Source of the DNA: Nocardioides albertanoniae
Lineage (GTDB): Bacteria; Actinomycetota; Actinomycetes; Propionibacteriales; Nocardioidaceae
Length of the DNA: 64,000 nt
Direction of reading: 5' to 3'
Assembly: GCF_006716315.1 (NCBI RefSeq)
Contig: NZ_VFOV01000001.1
Location: 186,001 to 250,000 of the forward strand
Shown piece by piece: positions 51,619 through 60,275 of the stretch (positions within the stretch are counted from its first letter, which is position 1; each line of letters opens with the position of its first letter). The notes under the pieces are model-generated. The model searched no databases. It saw only the letters and a program-made list of their open reading frames with translations, and had not been told where the DNA came from. Made by a program: the position numbers and the translations under genes.

Positions 51619-51622
51619 CTGG
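51592..51622. promoter_or_regulatory. 31-bp dyad with two facing DnaA-box-like sites
   Basis: CCAGTTATCC (51592-51601) and GGATAACTGG (51613-51622) are perfect 10-bp inverted repeats, with inner CAG / CTG pairing as well. The arms contain the two best DnaA-box-like sequences of the cluster. Confidence 0.7.
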
Positions 51623-51775
51623 CTGTCGTCGATGCGGTGGCCGACGTAGGGTCGCGGAGACTTGAGGAGTCGCCGAGGGCAGCCCAGGGCTGGTCACGGC
51701 GAAACTGTCGGTGCTCTTCCGTACCGTGAGCAGCGACCCGGATCGATGATCCGCAGACACAGAGGGGGCATGGGA

Positions 51776-53206
51776 GTGAGCGTCAGCGAGACCGGCTCGA
51801 TGAACGGTCCGAGCGACTTCCCGGAGCCGCCGTTCGAGGAGTGGGGCGACGGCCCGGCCCCCTACGAGCCCGGCAGCGCTCCCCGCGCGACGAACGACCG
51901 TACGCCGCCGCAGGACATGGCGGCCGAGCAGGCCGTCCTCGGCTCGATGCTGATCTCGAAGGACGCCATCGCCGACGTCTCCGAGACCCTGCGCGGCGCG
52001 GACTTCTACCGCCCGATGCACGAGACGATCTACGACGCGATCATCGATCTCTACGGTCGTGGCGAGCCCGCCGACATGGTCACCGTCGCCGACGAGCTGC
52101 GCCGCAAGGCCGAGCTCGAACGCATCGGTGGCGCGCCCTATCTGCACACGCTCGCCTCCAACGTGCCGATCGCCGCCAACGCGGGCTACTACGGCGAGAT
52201 CGTGCGCGAGAAGTCGGTGCTCCGCCGCCTGGTCGAGGCCGGCACCAAGATCGTGCAGATCGGCTACGCCGGTGAGGGCGAGGTCGACAACATCGTCGAC
52301 GAGGCCCAGGCCGAGGTCTTCAAGCTCACCGACAAGCGCTCGGGTGAGGACTACTCGCCGCTGGCCGACATCATGGACGGCGTCCTCGACGAGATCGAGG
52401 CGATCTCCAACCGTGAGGCCGGCCTCTACGGCGTACCCACCGGGTTCGCCGACTTCGACGAGCTCACCAACGGTTTCCACTCCGGCCAGATGATCATCGT
52501 CGCGGCCCGTCCCGCGATGGGTAAGTCGACGCTGGCGCTCGACTTCTGCCGCGCGGCGTCGATCCACAACAACCTGAGCAGCGTCTTCTTCAGCCTGGAG
52601 ATGAGCCGCTCCGAGATCACCATGCGTCTCCTCTCGGCCGAGGCGAAGGTGCCGCTCAACCACATCCGCAACGGCAACATGTCCGACGACGACTGGAACA
52701 AGCTCGCCCGCAAGATGGGTGAGGTCTCCAGCGCGCCGATGTTCATCGACGACAGCCCCAACATGACGATGATGGAGATCCGCTCCAAGGCCCGTCGGCT
52801 CAAGCAGCGCCACGACCTCAAGCTCATCGTCATCGACTACCTCCAGCTGATGAGCTCCGGCAAGAAGGTCGAGTCCCGCCAGCTCGAGGTCTCCGAGTTC
52901 TCCCGCCAGATCAAGCTGCTGGCCAAGGAGCTCGAGGTGCCGATCATCGCGCTCTCCCAGCTCAACCGTGGCTCCGAGCAGCGCTCCGACAAGCGCCCGA
53001 TGGTCTCCGACCTTCGTGAGTCCGGTTCGCTCGAGCAGGACGCCGACATGGTCGTGCTCCTCCACCGCGACGACGTCTACGAGAAGGAGTCGACCCGCCC
53101 CGGCGAGGCCGACGTGATCATCGCCAAGCACCGCAACGGCCCCACCCGCGACCTCGTCGTCGCCTTCCAGGGCCACTACAGCCGCTTCGTCGACATGGCC
53201 CACTGA
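51776..53206 (+). CDS. dnaB: Replicative DNA helicase DnaB
   Basis: 476 residues. N-terminal primase-interacting domain (DMAAEQAVLGSMLISKDAIA), linker, and RecA-like ATPase with Walker A ARPAMGKSTLAL, Walker B LIVIDYLQLM and the arginine-finger region near the C-terminus. It unwinds the parental duplex at forks. No intein is present, unlike M. tuberculosis DnaB. GTG 51776 has GAGGGGG seven bases upstream; the ATG six bases earlier sits too close to it. Confidence 0.96.
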   Translation: MSVSETGSMNGPSDFPEPPFEEWGDGPAPYEPGSAPRATNDRTPPQDMAAEQAVLGSMLISKDAIADVSETLRGADFYRPMHETIYDAIIDLYGRGEPADMVTVADELRRKAELERIGGAPYLHTLASNVPIAANAGYYGEIVREKSVLRRLVEAGTKIVQIGYAGEGEVDNIVDEAQAEVFKLTDKRSGEDYSPLADIMDGVLDEIEAISNREAGLYGVPTGFADFDELTNGFHSGQMIIVAARPAMGKSTLALDFCRAASIHNNLSSVFFSLEMSRSEITMRLLSAEAKVPLNHIRNGNMSDDDWNKLARKMGEVSSAPMFIDDSPNMTMMEIRSKARRLKQRHDLKLIVIDYLQLMSSGKKVESRQLEVSEFSRQIKLLAKELEVPIIALSQLNRGSEQRSDKRPMVSDLRESGSLEQDADMVVLLHRDDVYEKESTRPGEADVIIAKHRNGPTRDLVVAFQGHYSRFVDMAH

Positions 53207-53315
53207 CGGCACTGCGGTGACGGCGGCGACGACCCAGGTCTTTGGTCGTTCCCTCGTAGCGGGATCGTCGAGACGAACCCAAGGGACCGACGGACGTACG
53301 CTTCGTCGTTCCTGA

Positions 53316-53993
53316 TCAGCCGAGAGGCCTGAAGACCATATCCTCACGGACCTCGAACCCGAGGTCGTCGAGCATGTCGGCGAGCACCGCGACCACCTGC
53401 CGGGTGAGCCGGTCGATGAGCTGGACCCGGGTCTCGTCGTGGTGGTCGAGCCACCAGATGATGCTCGCGTCGACCATGCCCATGAGGCCGGCGAGGATGC
53501 CGTCGGAGGGTGTGCCGCTCACCTCGGAGGCTCGGAGGTAGGAACCCATCGCGTCGACGAGCTCGTCGAGGAATCGGGTTCGTCCCATCCGCGCGCGGTG
53601 CAGGGCCTTGGTCTGCTGCTGGGCCGCGACGAACCGGTAGAGGTTGGGGTGCTCGTCGGCCCAGGCGACGCACGGCTCGATGACGCCACCGACGACCTCG
53701 CGCGGGGTCCCGGCGCGGGTGAGATGAGGGCGTACGCGTCGGATCAGCTCGGTGGACGCGAACCTGACGACCTCGGCGTCGAGCTGCTCCTTGCCGGCGA
53801 AGTGGCGGTAGACGTTCGGGCGGGGGAGCCCCGCGCGCTCGGCGACCTGCGCCATCCCGACGTTCGGTCCGAGCTCCTCGATCGTGGCCACGGCCGCCTC
53901 GACGACCTGGGCGCGCCGCGCGTCGTTGTCGAGCGCCTCCTTCGCCGAGCGGCGCCGCACGGTGGAATCCACCCACTTCACCACGTCAACCAC
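53316..53993 (-). CDS. TetR-family transcriptional regulator
   Basis: 225 residues. N-terminal HTH: VVEAAVATIEELGPNVGMAQ, AERAGLPRPNVYRHFAGKEQ. C-terminal ligand domain has TetR_C-like helices (MGRTRFLDELVDAMGSYLRA). It is divergent from the oxidative operon with a 99-bp gap holding two operator-like palindromes, so it most likely represses that operon and itself. The ligand may be an acyl-CoA or pathway substrate (inference). Confidence 0.9.
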   Translation of the reverse strand: MVDVVKWVDSTVRRRSAKEALDNDARRAQVVEAAVATIEELGPNVGMAQVAERAGLPRPNVYRHFAGKEQLDAEVVRFASTELIRRVRPHLTRAGTPREVVGGVIEPCVAWADEHPNLYRFVAAQQQTKALHRARMGRTRFLDELVDAMGSYLRASEVSGTPSDGILAGLMGMVDASIIWWLDHHDETRVQLIDRLTRQVVAVLADMLDDLGFEVREDMVFRPLG

Positions 53994-54019
53994 GAAGCCA
54001 CCTTAGCGAAATTACTGGC

Positions 54020-54030
54020 TACACCTTGTA
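54020..54030. promoter_or_regulatory. TetR operator candidate 1
   Basis: TACACCTTGTA, an imperfect palindrome 27 bp upstream of the tetR start. Its TACAC...TGTA form matches the second site. Confidence 0.55.
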
Positions 54031-54062
54031 TCCAAGAGATAAGTGAGACACGATGTCCGCGA

Positions 54063-54073
54063 TACACCGTGTA
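54063..54073. promoter_or_regulatory. TetR operator candidate 2
   Basis: TACACCGTGTA, a perfect palindrome around a central C, 20 bp upstream of the acyl-CoA dehydrogenase start and 43 bp from the first site. Confidence 0.65.
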
Positions 54074-54092
54074 CCCAACCGAAAGGCCACGC

Positions 54093-55250
54093 ATGTCCCG
54101 CCGCTCGCCCTGGATGGATCAGGACCTCGACGACCTTCGCGACCTTGCCCGGACCTTCTTCGAGAAGGAGGTCAAGCCCAACATCGACACCTACATCGCC
54201 GACAAGCACGTCGACCGTGACCTGTGGCGCAAGGCCGGTGAGCTGGGCCTGCTGTGCCTCTCGATCCCCGAGGCGTACGGCGGTGGCGGCGGCACCTTCG
54301 CCCACGAGGCGGTGCTGATCGAGGAGCAGGCCCGGGTCGGCGACACCGCCTTCGGTGCCTCGCTGCACAGCGGGATCGTCGCCCACTACCTGCTGGCGTA
54401 CGGCACCGAGGACCAGAAGAACGAGTGGCTGCCGAAGCTGGCCTCCGGTGAGGTGGTCTCAGCTATCGCGATGACCGAGCCCGGCACCGGCTCCGACCTG
54501 CAGGGCATCCGCACCAAGGCGATCAAGGACGGCGACGACTACGTCATCAACGGCGCCAAGACGTTCATCACCAACGGTCTCCTGGCCGACATGGTGCTGG
54601 TCGCGGTCAAGACCAACCCCGAGGAGGCCGCTGCCGGGATCTCCCTGGTCATCGTCCCGACCGACACCGAGGGCTTCCGCCGCGGCCGGGTACTCGACAA
54701 GATCGGCATGAAGGGGCAGGACACCTGTGAGCTCTTCTTCGACGACGTACGCGTCCCGGCCACGAACCTGCTCGGCGACAAGGAGGGCGACGGGTTCGTC
54801 CAGCTGATGATGCAGCTGCCGCAGGAGCGGCTGATCGTGGCCGTCGGCAGCGTGGCCGCGATGGAGTTCTGCTTCGAGGAGACGATGCGGTACGTCAACG
54901 AGCGCACCGCGTTCGGCCGGCCGGTCTTCGGCTTCCAGAACACCAAGTTCGAGATGGCCGAGATCGCGACCGAGGCGCGGGTGGCGCGCTCCTTCATCGA
55001 CGAGTGCGTCGAGCTGCACGTCAAGGGCGAGCTGGACATCCCGACCGCGGCGATGGCCAAGTACTGGAGCTCGGAGCGAGCCGGAATCGTCGTCGACAAG
55101 TGTCTCCAGCTCTTCGGCGGCTACGGCTTCATGGAGGAATACCCGATCGCTCGGGCCTTCACCGACCTCCGCGTCCAGCGCATCTACGCCGGCACCAGCG
55201 AGATCATGAAGGAGATCATCAGCCGATCCCTTCCGGTCCCCACCCGTTGA
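54093..55250 (+). CDS. Acyl-CoA dehydrogenase
   Basis: 385 residues, FAD enzyme that oxidises acyl-CoA to the 2,3-enoyl form. IAMTEPGTGSDLQGI and YVINGAKTFITNG are FAD/substrate motifs; the C-terminal signature is CLQLFGGYGFMEEYPIARAF with RIYAGTSEIMKEII. The catalytic base cannot be named with certainty. First gene of the TetR-controlled operon; the ATG at 54093 begins MSRRSPWMDQDL. The chain-length specificity is unknown. Confidence 0.93.
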   Translation: MSRRSPWMDQDLDDLRDLARTFFEKEVKPNIDTYIADKHVDRDLWRKAGELGLLCLSIPEAYGGGGGTFAHEAVLIEEQARVGDTAFGASLHSGIVAHYLLAYGTEDQKNEWLPKLASGEVVSAIAMTEPGTGSDLQGIRTKAIKDGDDYVINGAKTFITNGLLADMVLVAVKTNPEEAAAGISLVIVPTDTEGFRRGRVLDKIGMKGQDTCELFFDDVRVPATNLLGDKEGDGFVQLMMQLPQERLIVAVGSVAAMEFCFEETMRYVNERTAFGRPVFGFQNTKFEMAEIATEARVARSFIDECVELHVKGELDIPTAAMAKYWSSERAGIVVDKCLQLFGGYGFMEEYPIARAFTDLRVQRIYAGTSEIMKEIISRSLPVPTR

Positions 55251-55263
55251 GAAGGAGATCGAG

Positions 55264-56244
55264 ATGAGTTCGACAACGAGAACACAGTCTTACTACGACA
55301 CGCTGCGCACGCTCTCCGAGGCCTCGGTGGACCAGCACTTCCAGGCGTTCAAGGACATCAAGTGGGACGACCCGGAGTTCCACCTCGACCCGAACGACGA
55401 GCGCTTCGTGCTCACCGACGCCGACGAGATCGGCCGGCACGAGTGGTACAAGTCGCTCTCGAAGGAGCGGCAGATCCAGATCGGCGTCTACCGCTACGCG
55501 CAGATCGCGAAGGTCGGGCGCCAGTTCGAGCAGGTGCTCATCGCCGGCGTGATGCACCACCTGATCCTGGCGAAGGACGGCAACCCCGAGTTCCGCTACG
55601 CGATGCACGAGGTCACCGAGGAGACTCACCACATCCAGATGTTCCAGGAGTCGGTCAACCGGTTCGTGGAGAACTCCGGGGTCGACAGCGTCGCCGGTGC
55701 GCCGGGCTGGTTCGCCTGGCTGGCTCCGCTGGTGACGTCGGCCGGGACCTGGTTTCCCGAGATCTTCTTCGTCGGCATCCTCGGTGGCGAGGAGCCGATC
55801 GACCACCTGCAGAAGAGCATCATGCGGGCCGGCGGCAGCCACCCGCTGATCGACCGCGTCATGCAGATCCACATCGCCGAGGAGGCGCGTCACATCGGCT
55901 TCGCGCACCAGTACCTCGAGCACCACTGGGCCCAGATGAACCCCGTCAAGCGGCGCGCGCTGACCTACCTGTTCCCGGTCGTCATGCGGCTCCTGTGCGA
56001 CGTGATCATGGTGCCGAGCAGGCAGGCCCGCGAGGACATGGGCATCCCGAAGGACGTCGCCAAGGAGATCTGGTGGAAGTCCGAGGACTCCGAGAAGCTC
56101 CTGCGCGACCTCTTCTCGGACGTACGCCTCCTGGCCGACAACCTGGGAATCCGCAAGGGACCGGCCAAGCTGGTCTGGCGGGCCCTCGGCATCGACGGTC
56201 GGGCGGCGCGCTTCCGTGCCCAGCCGTCCAGTGCGGCGGTCTGA
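55264..56244 (+). CDS. AurF-like di-iron oxygenase
   Basis: 326 residues. Di-iron carboxylate ligands lie in helices: FEQVLIAG, HEVTEETHHIQMFQE (ExxH), GGEEPIDH and HIAEEARHIGFAH (ExxxRH). This matches the AurF family, which includes p-aminobenzoate N-oxygenase and many uncharacterised members in actinobacteria. The likely chemistry is oxygenation of a substrate that the neighbouring enzymes process. AGGAGA precedes the ATG by seven bases. No close functional assignment is possible. Confidence 0.85.
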   Translation: MSSTTRTQSYYDTLRTLSEASVDQHFQAFKDIKWDDPEFHLDPNDERFVLTDADEIGRHEWYKSLSKERQIQIGVYRYAQIAKVGRQFEQVLIAGVMHHLILAKDGNPEFRYAMHEVTEETHHIQMFQESVNRFVENSGVDSVAGAPGWFAWLAPLVTSAGTWFPEIFFVGILGGEEPIDHLQKSIMRAGGSHPLIDRVMQIHIAEEARHIGFAHQYLEHHWAQMNPVKRRALTYLFPVVMRLLCDVIMVPSRQAREDMGIPKDVAKEIWWKSEDSEKLLRDLFSDVRLLADNLGIRKGPAKLVWRALGIDGRAARFRAQPSSAAV

Positions 56245-57070
56245 CGTGCTGGCGTACGAGAGTGCCGGCTCGGGCGAGCCGCTGCTGCTGATCCATGGCA
56301 TCGGTCATCGCCGCCAGGCCTGGCACCCGGTCGTCGACCGGCTCGCCGAGCACCACGAGGTGTTCCTGGTGGACCTGCCCGGACACGGTGAGTCCCCTGC
56401 CCACGTGACCGACGGCCGCTCGCCGCGGCAGGCGCTGATCGAGCCGCTGGAGGAGTTCATGGCAGCGGCCGGGCTGGAGCGTCCGCACGTGGTCGGCAAC
56501 AGCCTGGGTGCGCTGATCTCGCTGGAGCTGAGCAAGCACGGCCTCGCCCGCAGCGTCACTGCGATCTCCCCGGCAGGCTTCTGGCGCAACGACGTCGAGT
56601 TCGCCTACGTGCGGGCGCTGTTCGCCTCGGTCATCGCGACCTCGAGCGTCCTGAGGCCGGTCGCGCCGTGGCTGATGCGCCACCCCGTCGGCCGGACCCT
56701 CGGCCTCAGCTGGCTGACCGCCCGGCCGACCGCGATCCCGGCGGAGGTCGCGTACGACGACCTCTGCAACATGCTGGACTCCAAGCAGGCCGTGCGCGAC
56801 ATCATCCGCTGCGGCTACCTGTTCGACGGTGCCGTGCCGGCGGACGTGCCGATCACGATCGCCTGGGGCAGCAAGGACCGGGTCCTGCGTCCCTACCAGG
56901 CCGGCCAGGCGCGGGTGCGCCTGCCAGGAGCCCGCCACGTCGAGCTGCCCGGCTGCGGGCACGTGCCGATGGCGGACGACCCCGACCTGATCGCCGACAC
57001 CATCCTGGCGACGACCCACGACATGACGAGCACGGACCTGACGGCCACGGACCTTCGGAGGACAGCATGA
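56216..57070 (+). CDS. Alpha/beta hydrolase
   Basis: 284 residues. LLLIHGIGHRRQAW carries the oxyanion region, VVGNSLGALISLEL the nucleophile Ser, GSKDRVL the Asp and GCGHVPM the His. The catalytic triad is complete. Start is uncertain: GTG at 56216, 56231 and 56246 are in frame, with no clear ribosome site; the first overlaps the di-iron gene by 29 bases. Likely an esterase or lactonase acting on the monooxygenase product (inference from the operon). Confidence 0.85.
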   Translation: MPSRPVRRSDVLAYESAGSGEPLLLIHGIGHRRQAWHPVVDRLAEHHEVFLVDLPGHGESPAHVTDGRSPRQALIEPLEEFMAAAGLERPHVVGNSLGALISLELSKHGLARSVTAISPAGFWRNDVEFAYVRALFASVIATSSVLRPVAPWLMRHPVGRTLGLSWLTARPTAIPAEVAYDDLCNMLDSKQAVRDIIRCGYLFDGAVPADVPITIAWGSKDRVLRPYQAGQARVRLPGARHVELPGCGHVPMADDPDLIADTILATTHDMTSTDLTATDLRRTA

Positions 57071-58557
57071 CCCGACGACACGTCGACGTGCTCATCGTCG
57101 GAGCCGGCCTGTCCGGCGTCGGCGTCGCCAGCCAGCTGACCCGCGAACGGACGGGCCGGACGTACGCCATCCTCGAGCGCCGTACGGCGATGGGCGGCAC
57201 CTGGGACCTGTTCCGCTACCCCGGGATCCGGTCGGACTCCGACATGTTCACCTTCGGCTACGGGTTCCGGCCGTGGCACGGCACGAAGGTGCTGGCCGAC
57301 GGCCCGAGCATCAAGGGGTACATCGAGGAGACCGCCGACGAGTACGGCGTCACGCGGCACACCCACTTCGGTCGCAAGGTCGTCTCCGCGTCCTGGTCCA
57401 GCGAGCGCGGCCTGTGGACCACCACGGCGCTCGACGAGACCACCGGTGAGAGTGAGGAGTGGACGAGCCACTTCCTCGTGGGCGCGACCGGCTACTACGA
57501 CTACGACCAGGGGCACCGACCTGTTTTCCCTGGTGAGGACCGTTTCCAGGGCGAGCTCGTCCACCCGCAGCACTGGCCCGAGGACCTCGACCACACCGAC
57601 AAGCGCGTGGTCGTCATCGGTAGCGGCGCCACCGCGATCACCCTGGTCCCGAACATGGCCGAGAAGGCCGAGCACGTCACGATGCTGCAGCGCTCCCCGA
57701 CGTACGTCGTGCCGGTCCCTGCCGACGACCCGGTCTCCGCCGCCTTCAACCTGCTCAAGGTGCCGAGCCGGGCGGTCTACGGCACCGGTCGTGTCCGCAA
57801 CATCCTGCTGCAGCAGGGCATGTACCACTTCTGTCGAACGGCTCCCAAGGCCGCCCGGAAGGCGATCCTGGCCGCGATCCGAGCCCAGGTCGGCAGCGAG
57901 GTGGACATGAAGCACTTCCAGCCGAGCTACAACCCCTGGGACGAGCGGCTGTGCGTGGTGCCGAACGGCGATCTGTTCTCCGTCCTGCGCCGCGGCGAGG
58001 CCTCGATCGTCACCGACACGATCGACGCCTTCACCGAGACCGGCATCCGGCTGGCCTCCGGGGAGGAGCTTCCGGCCGACATCGTCGTCACCGCGACCGG
58101 CCTCCGGATCCAGATGCTGGGTGGAATGCGGATCGAGGTCGACGGTGAGCTGGTCGACCCTCGCGAGCGGATGCTCTACAAGGGCACCCTGGTCGAAGGG
58201 CTTCCCAACGCGATGATCGTGATGGGCTACACCAACGCGTCATGGACGCTGAAGGCCGACCTTGCCGCCGCCTACCTGTGCCGCCTGCTCAAGCACATGG
58301 CCCGCAACGGCTACGGCCACGTGGTGGCCGAGGCGGAGCCTGGCGATCGTGAGGAGGTCTCGGTGATGGGCGCCTCGATGCGGTCGGGCTACATCCAGAG
58401 AGGCGACGCCGTGATGCCCCGCCAGGGCAGACGGGCGCCGTGGCGGATCCGGCAGGACTACCTGTACGACACCCGCGAGCTGCAGCTCCGGTCCATCGGC
58501 GACCCGAACCTGCGGTTCATGCCTCGGGCAGCGCCGGTAGCCGAGCACGCACGATAG
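57067..58557 (+). CDS. Baeyer-Villiger-type flavin monooxygenase
   Basis: 496 residues. FAD motif IVGAGLSGVG, GGTWDLFRYPGIRSDSD, the BVMO fingerprint FQGELVHPQHW (FxGxxxHxxxW) and NADPH motif VIGSGATA. It resembles EthA/MymA monooxygenases of mycobacteria. It inserts oxygen next to a ketone, giving an ester or lactone that the upstream hydrolase could split. Start overlaps the hydrolase stop by four bases (ATGA). Substrate unknown. Confidence 0.92.
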   Translation: MTRRHVDVLIVGAGLSGVGVASQLTRERTGRTYAILERRTAMGGTWDLFRYPGIRSDSDMFTFGYGFRPWHGTKVLADGPSIKGYIEETADEYGVTRHTHFGRKVVSASWSSERGLWTTTALDETTGESEEWTSHFLVGATGYYDYDQGHRPVFPGEDRFQGELVHPQHWPEDLDHTDKRVVVIGSGATAITLVPNMAEKAEHVTMLQRSPTYVVPVPADDPVSAAFNLLKVPSRAVYGTGRVRNILLQQGMYHFCRTAPKAARKAILAAIRAQVGSEVDMKHFQPSYNPWDERLCVVPNGDLFSVLRRGEASIVTDTIDAFTETGIRLASGEELPADIVVTATGLRIQMLGGMRIEVDGELVDPRERMLYKGTLVEGLPNAMIVMGYTNASWTLKADLAAAYLCRLLKHMARNGYGHVVAEAEPGDREEVSVMGASMRSGYIQRGDAVMPRQGRRAPWRIRQDYLYDTRELQLRSIGDPNLRFMPRAAPVAEHAR

Positions 58558-58677
58558 GCGCCCAGAACCTCGTTGTCGCGTCGCATGAGGAGTCGCGCCG
58601 CGGAGGCACCACGGCAGGCTCGTGCGCAGCGTGCCAGAGGGCCGGGAGCCGACCGGCCCGGGTGCCGGTTCGCTGTC

Positions 58678-59145
58678 TCATCGGACCGGCACCCGGGTCA
58701 GGCGCAGCAGGATCAGACCGCCGAGCCCGGCGAGGACGAACCAGACGTCGGAGCCGAAGCTGACGCCGGAGTACTCCGAGGTGGCGACGTCGATGGCGAG
58801 GGCGGGGGCGCCGCGCAGCAGCGCGAGCACGGCGACCACGAGGGTCGTACGCCGGAGCCATCGGCCGGCGCGGCCGCGGCCGATCGCCACCGCGACGGGT
58901 GCCGCGACCACCATCAGCAGGCCGGCGGCCACGTCGTAGGCGAGGAACCACGGGCGGTCGGCGATCGGCGGGGTGCCGCCGGGGAGACCGCCTTCCCAGC
59001 CGAGCGCCCAGGCGAAGTGGACGCAGGCGAAGCTGAAGCTCCATGCCGCGAGCAGCCAGCCGACCACGCGACCTCGGTCGGAGGTGGGTGGTTCCGGCGT
59101 GGGGTGGGTGGTGGCGGTGGGGCGGATGTCGTTGAGTGATGTCAT
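58678..59145 (-). CDS. DUF3995-like membrane protein
   Basis: 155 residues with four membrane helices (GWLLAAWSFSFACVHFAWAL; AYDVAAGLLMVVAAPVAVAI; TLVVAVLALLRGAPAL; VWFVLAGLGGLILLRLT). The first helix has the FAxxHFxWALG pattern of DUF3995. Function unknown. Single gene, convergent with the monooxygenase operon. Confidence 0.7.
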   Translation of the reverse strand: MTSLNDIRPTATTHPTPEPPTSDRGRVVGWLLAAWSFSFACVHFAWALGWEGGLPGGTPPIADRPWFLAYDVAAGLLMVVAAPVAVAIGRGRAGRWLRRTTLVVAVLALLRGAPALAIDVATSEYSGVSFGSDVWFVLAGLGGLILLRLTRVPVR

Positions 59146-59239
59146 GCCTCAACGATCTCGGCGCGCGGCGGCGGAAGCCTCGTCCCTCGGTCGCGACGGT
59201 CTCATCCTCTCGGGTGAGGTCAGGTACGATGCTCGCGAT

Positions 59240-59318
59240 GGCGGTGGGGCTCGCCGACAACCGCAACGGCTCGTTGCCAACAGTCCCTACCTGGCAGAAC
59301 GATTTGCGAAGGTAGGAG
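59240..59318 (+). promoter_or_regulatory. Fluoride (crcB) riboswitch
   Basis: The aptamer start GGCGGTGGGGCTCGCC matches the crcB motif consensus GGNGAUGGNGUUCNCC at 14 of 16 positions. AACCGC and the 3' part CAACAGTCCCTACC correspond to the conserved AUGACUCCUAC-like segment. CCTACC (59286-59291) can pair with GGTAGG (59311-59316), the crcB ribosome site, so fluoride binding can free translation. A -10-like TACGAT at 59225-59230 places the RNA start just upstream. Confidence 0.78.
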
Positions 59319-59324
59319 ACACCC

Positions 59325-59870
59325 GTGCCCACATCTGACCGCGAGCACGTCGCCGCGGCCGCCGATAGCGCCAACACCGCCGACACCGACACCCCGCTCC
59401 ATCAGGGGATCGACCCGGATGTCGACCTCCGCGTCCCCGACGAGCGCGAAGAGCTCCGCCACACCATCAGGGCCGCGGGCGTCGTCGCGGTCGGCGGGAT
59501 GCTCGGAGCCGCCGGGCGGTTCGCGATCGGGGAGGCCTGGCCGGTGCCGACCGGCGGCGTCCCGTGGTCGACTCTGGTCATCAATCTCAGCGGCTGCTTC
59601 GCGCTCGGCATCCTGATGGCGTACGTCGCCGACCGCGAGTCGCTGCACCCACTCGTGCGCCCCTTCCTCGGCACCGGGGTGATCGGCGGCTACACCACCT
59701 TCTCCACGTTCGCGGTCGAGGCGAACCTGCTCCTCCTCGAGCGGCATCCGGCTCTCGGTCTCGCCTACCTCGCCGTCAGCGTGCTGCTCGGGGTCGTCGC
59801 GGTGCTCGCGGGCCGCGCGGTCGCGGGCGCTTGCGGGCTGGCCCTCTCCGGGCAGGAGGCCCGCTCGTGA
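59325..59870 (+). CDS. crcB: Fluoride channel subunit CrcB/Fluc (1)
   Basis: 181 residues. A hydrophilic N-terminal extension of ~45 residues precedes four membrane helices. GGMLGAAGRFAIGE, NLSGCFALGIL and GGYTTFSTFAVE are Fluc signatures (the last holds the phenylalanine box). With a second copy next door, it should form a heterodimeric fluoride exporter. GTG 59325 has GGTAGGAG six bases upstream, within the riboswitch. Confidence 0.93.
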   Translation: MPTSDREHVAAAADSANTADTDTPLHQGIDPDVDLRVPDEREELRHTIRAAGVVAVGGMLGAAGRFAIGEAWPVPTGGVPWSTLVINLSGCFALGILMAYVADRESLHPLVRPFLGTGVIGGYTTFSTFAVEANLLLLERHPALGLAYLAVSVLLGVVAVLAGRAVAGACGLALSGQEARS

Positions 59871-60238
59871 TCGGTTTCCTGTTCGTGCTCGTCGGCGCCG
59901 CCATCGGCGCCCCGGCGCGCTACCTCATCGACCGCTCGATCCAGGCGCGCCACCAGACCCTGATGCCGTGGGGCACCATGACGGTCAACATCGTCGGCAC
60001 GACCGTGCTGGGCCTGCTGGCAGGGCTCGACGCCACCCACGACGTGCCGCACAACCTCCTGTTGGGTCTCGGCATCGGCATCTGCGGCGCACTCACCACG
60101 TTCAGCACGTACGTCTACGAGAGCGTCCGCCTCTACGAGACCGGCGCGCGCACCCAGGCCGTGCTCAACATGGTCGTCAGCCTCGCCGCCGGTCTCGGCG
60201 CGGTGACGATCGGCTACTCCGTCGGCACCGCGCTCTGA
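59867..60238 (+). CDS. crcB: Fluoride channel subunit CrcB/Fluc (2)
   Basis: 123 residues, four membrane helices, with GAAIGAPARYLID, NIVGTTVLGLLAG and CGALTTFSTYVYE. Starts at GTG 59867, overlapping the first subunit stop (GTGA). Paired Fluc subunits of opposite topology form the pore in Gram-positive bacteria. Confidence 0.93.
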   Translation: MIGFLFVLVGAAIGAPARYLIDRSIQARHQTLMPWGTMTVNIVGTTVLGLLAGLDATHDVPHNLLLGLGIGICGALTTFSTYVYESVRLYETGARTQAVLNMVVSLAAGLGAVTIGYSVGTAL

Positions 60239-60275
60239 CCGTGTCTGTCAGCGGCAGTCGGTCGGGGGCGGCCGC

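Noticed and set aside
51302..51775. The dnaB upstream region as the main oriC
   Set aside because: DnaA-box density is suggestive, but dnaA-dnaN, the usual oriC position, is at the left edge ~50 kb away; kept only as a secondary DnaA-binding region.
51596..53347. 583-codon reverse frame opposite dnaB
   Set aside because: Low-complexity Val/Glu/Asp/His/Leu translation; dnaB on the other strand explains the open frame.
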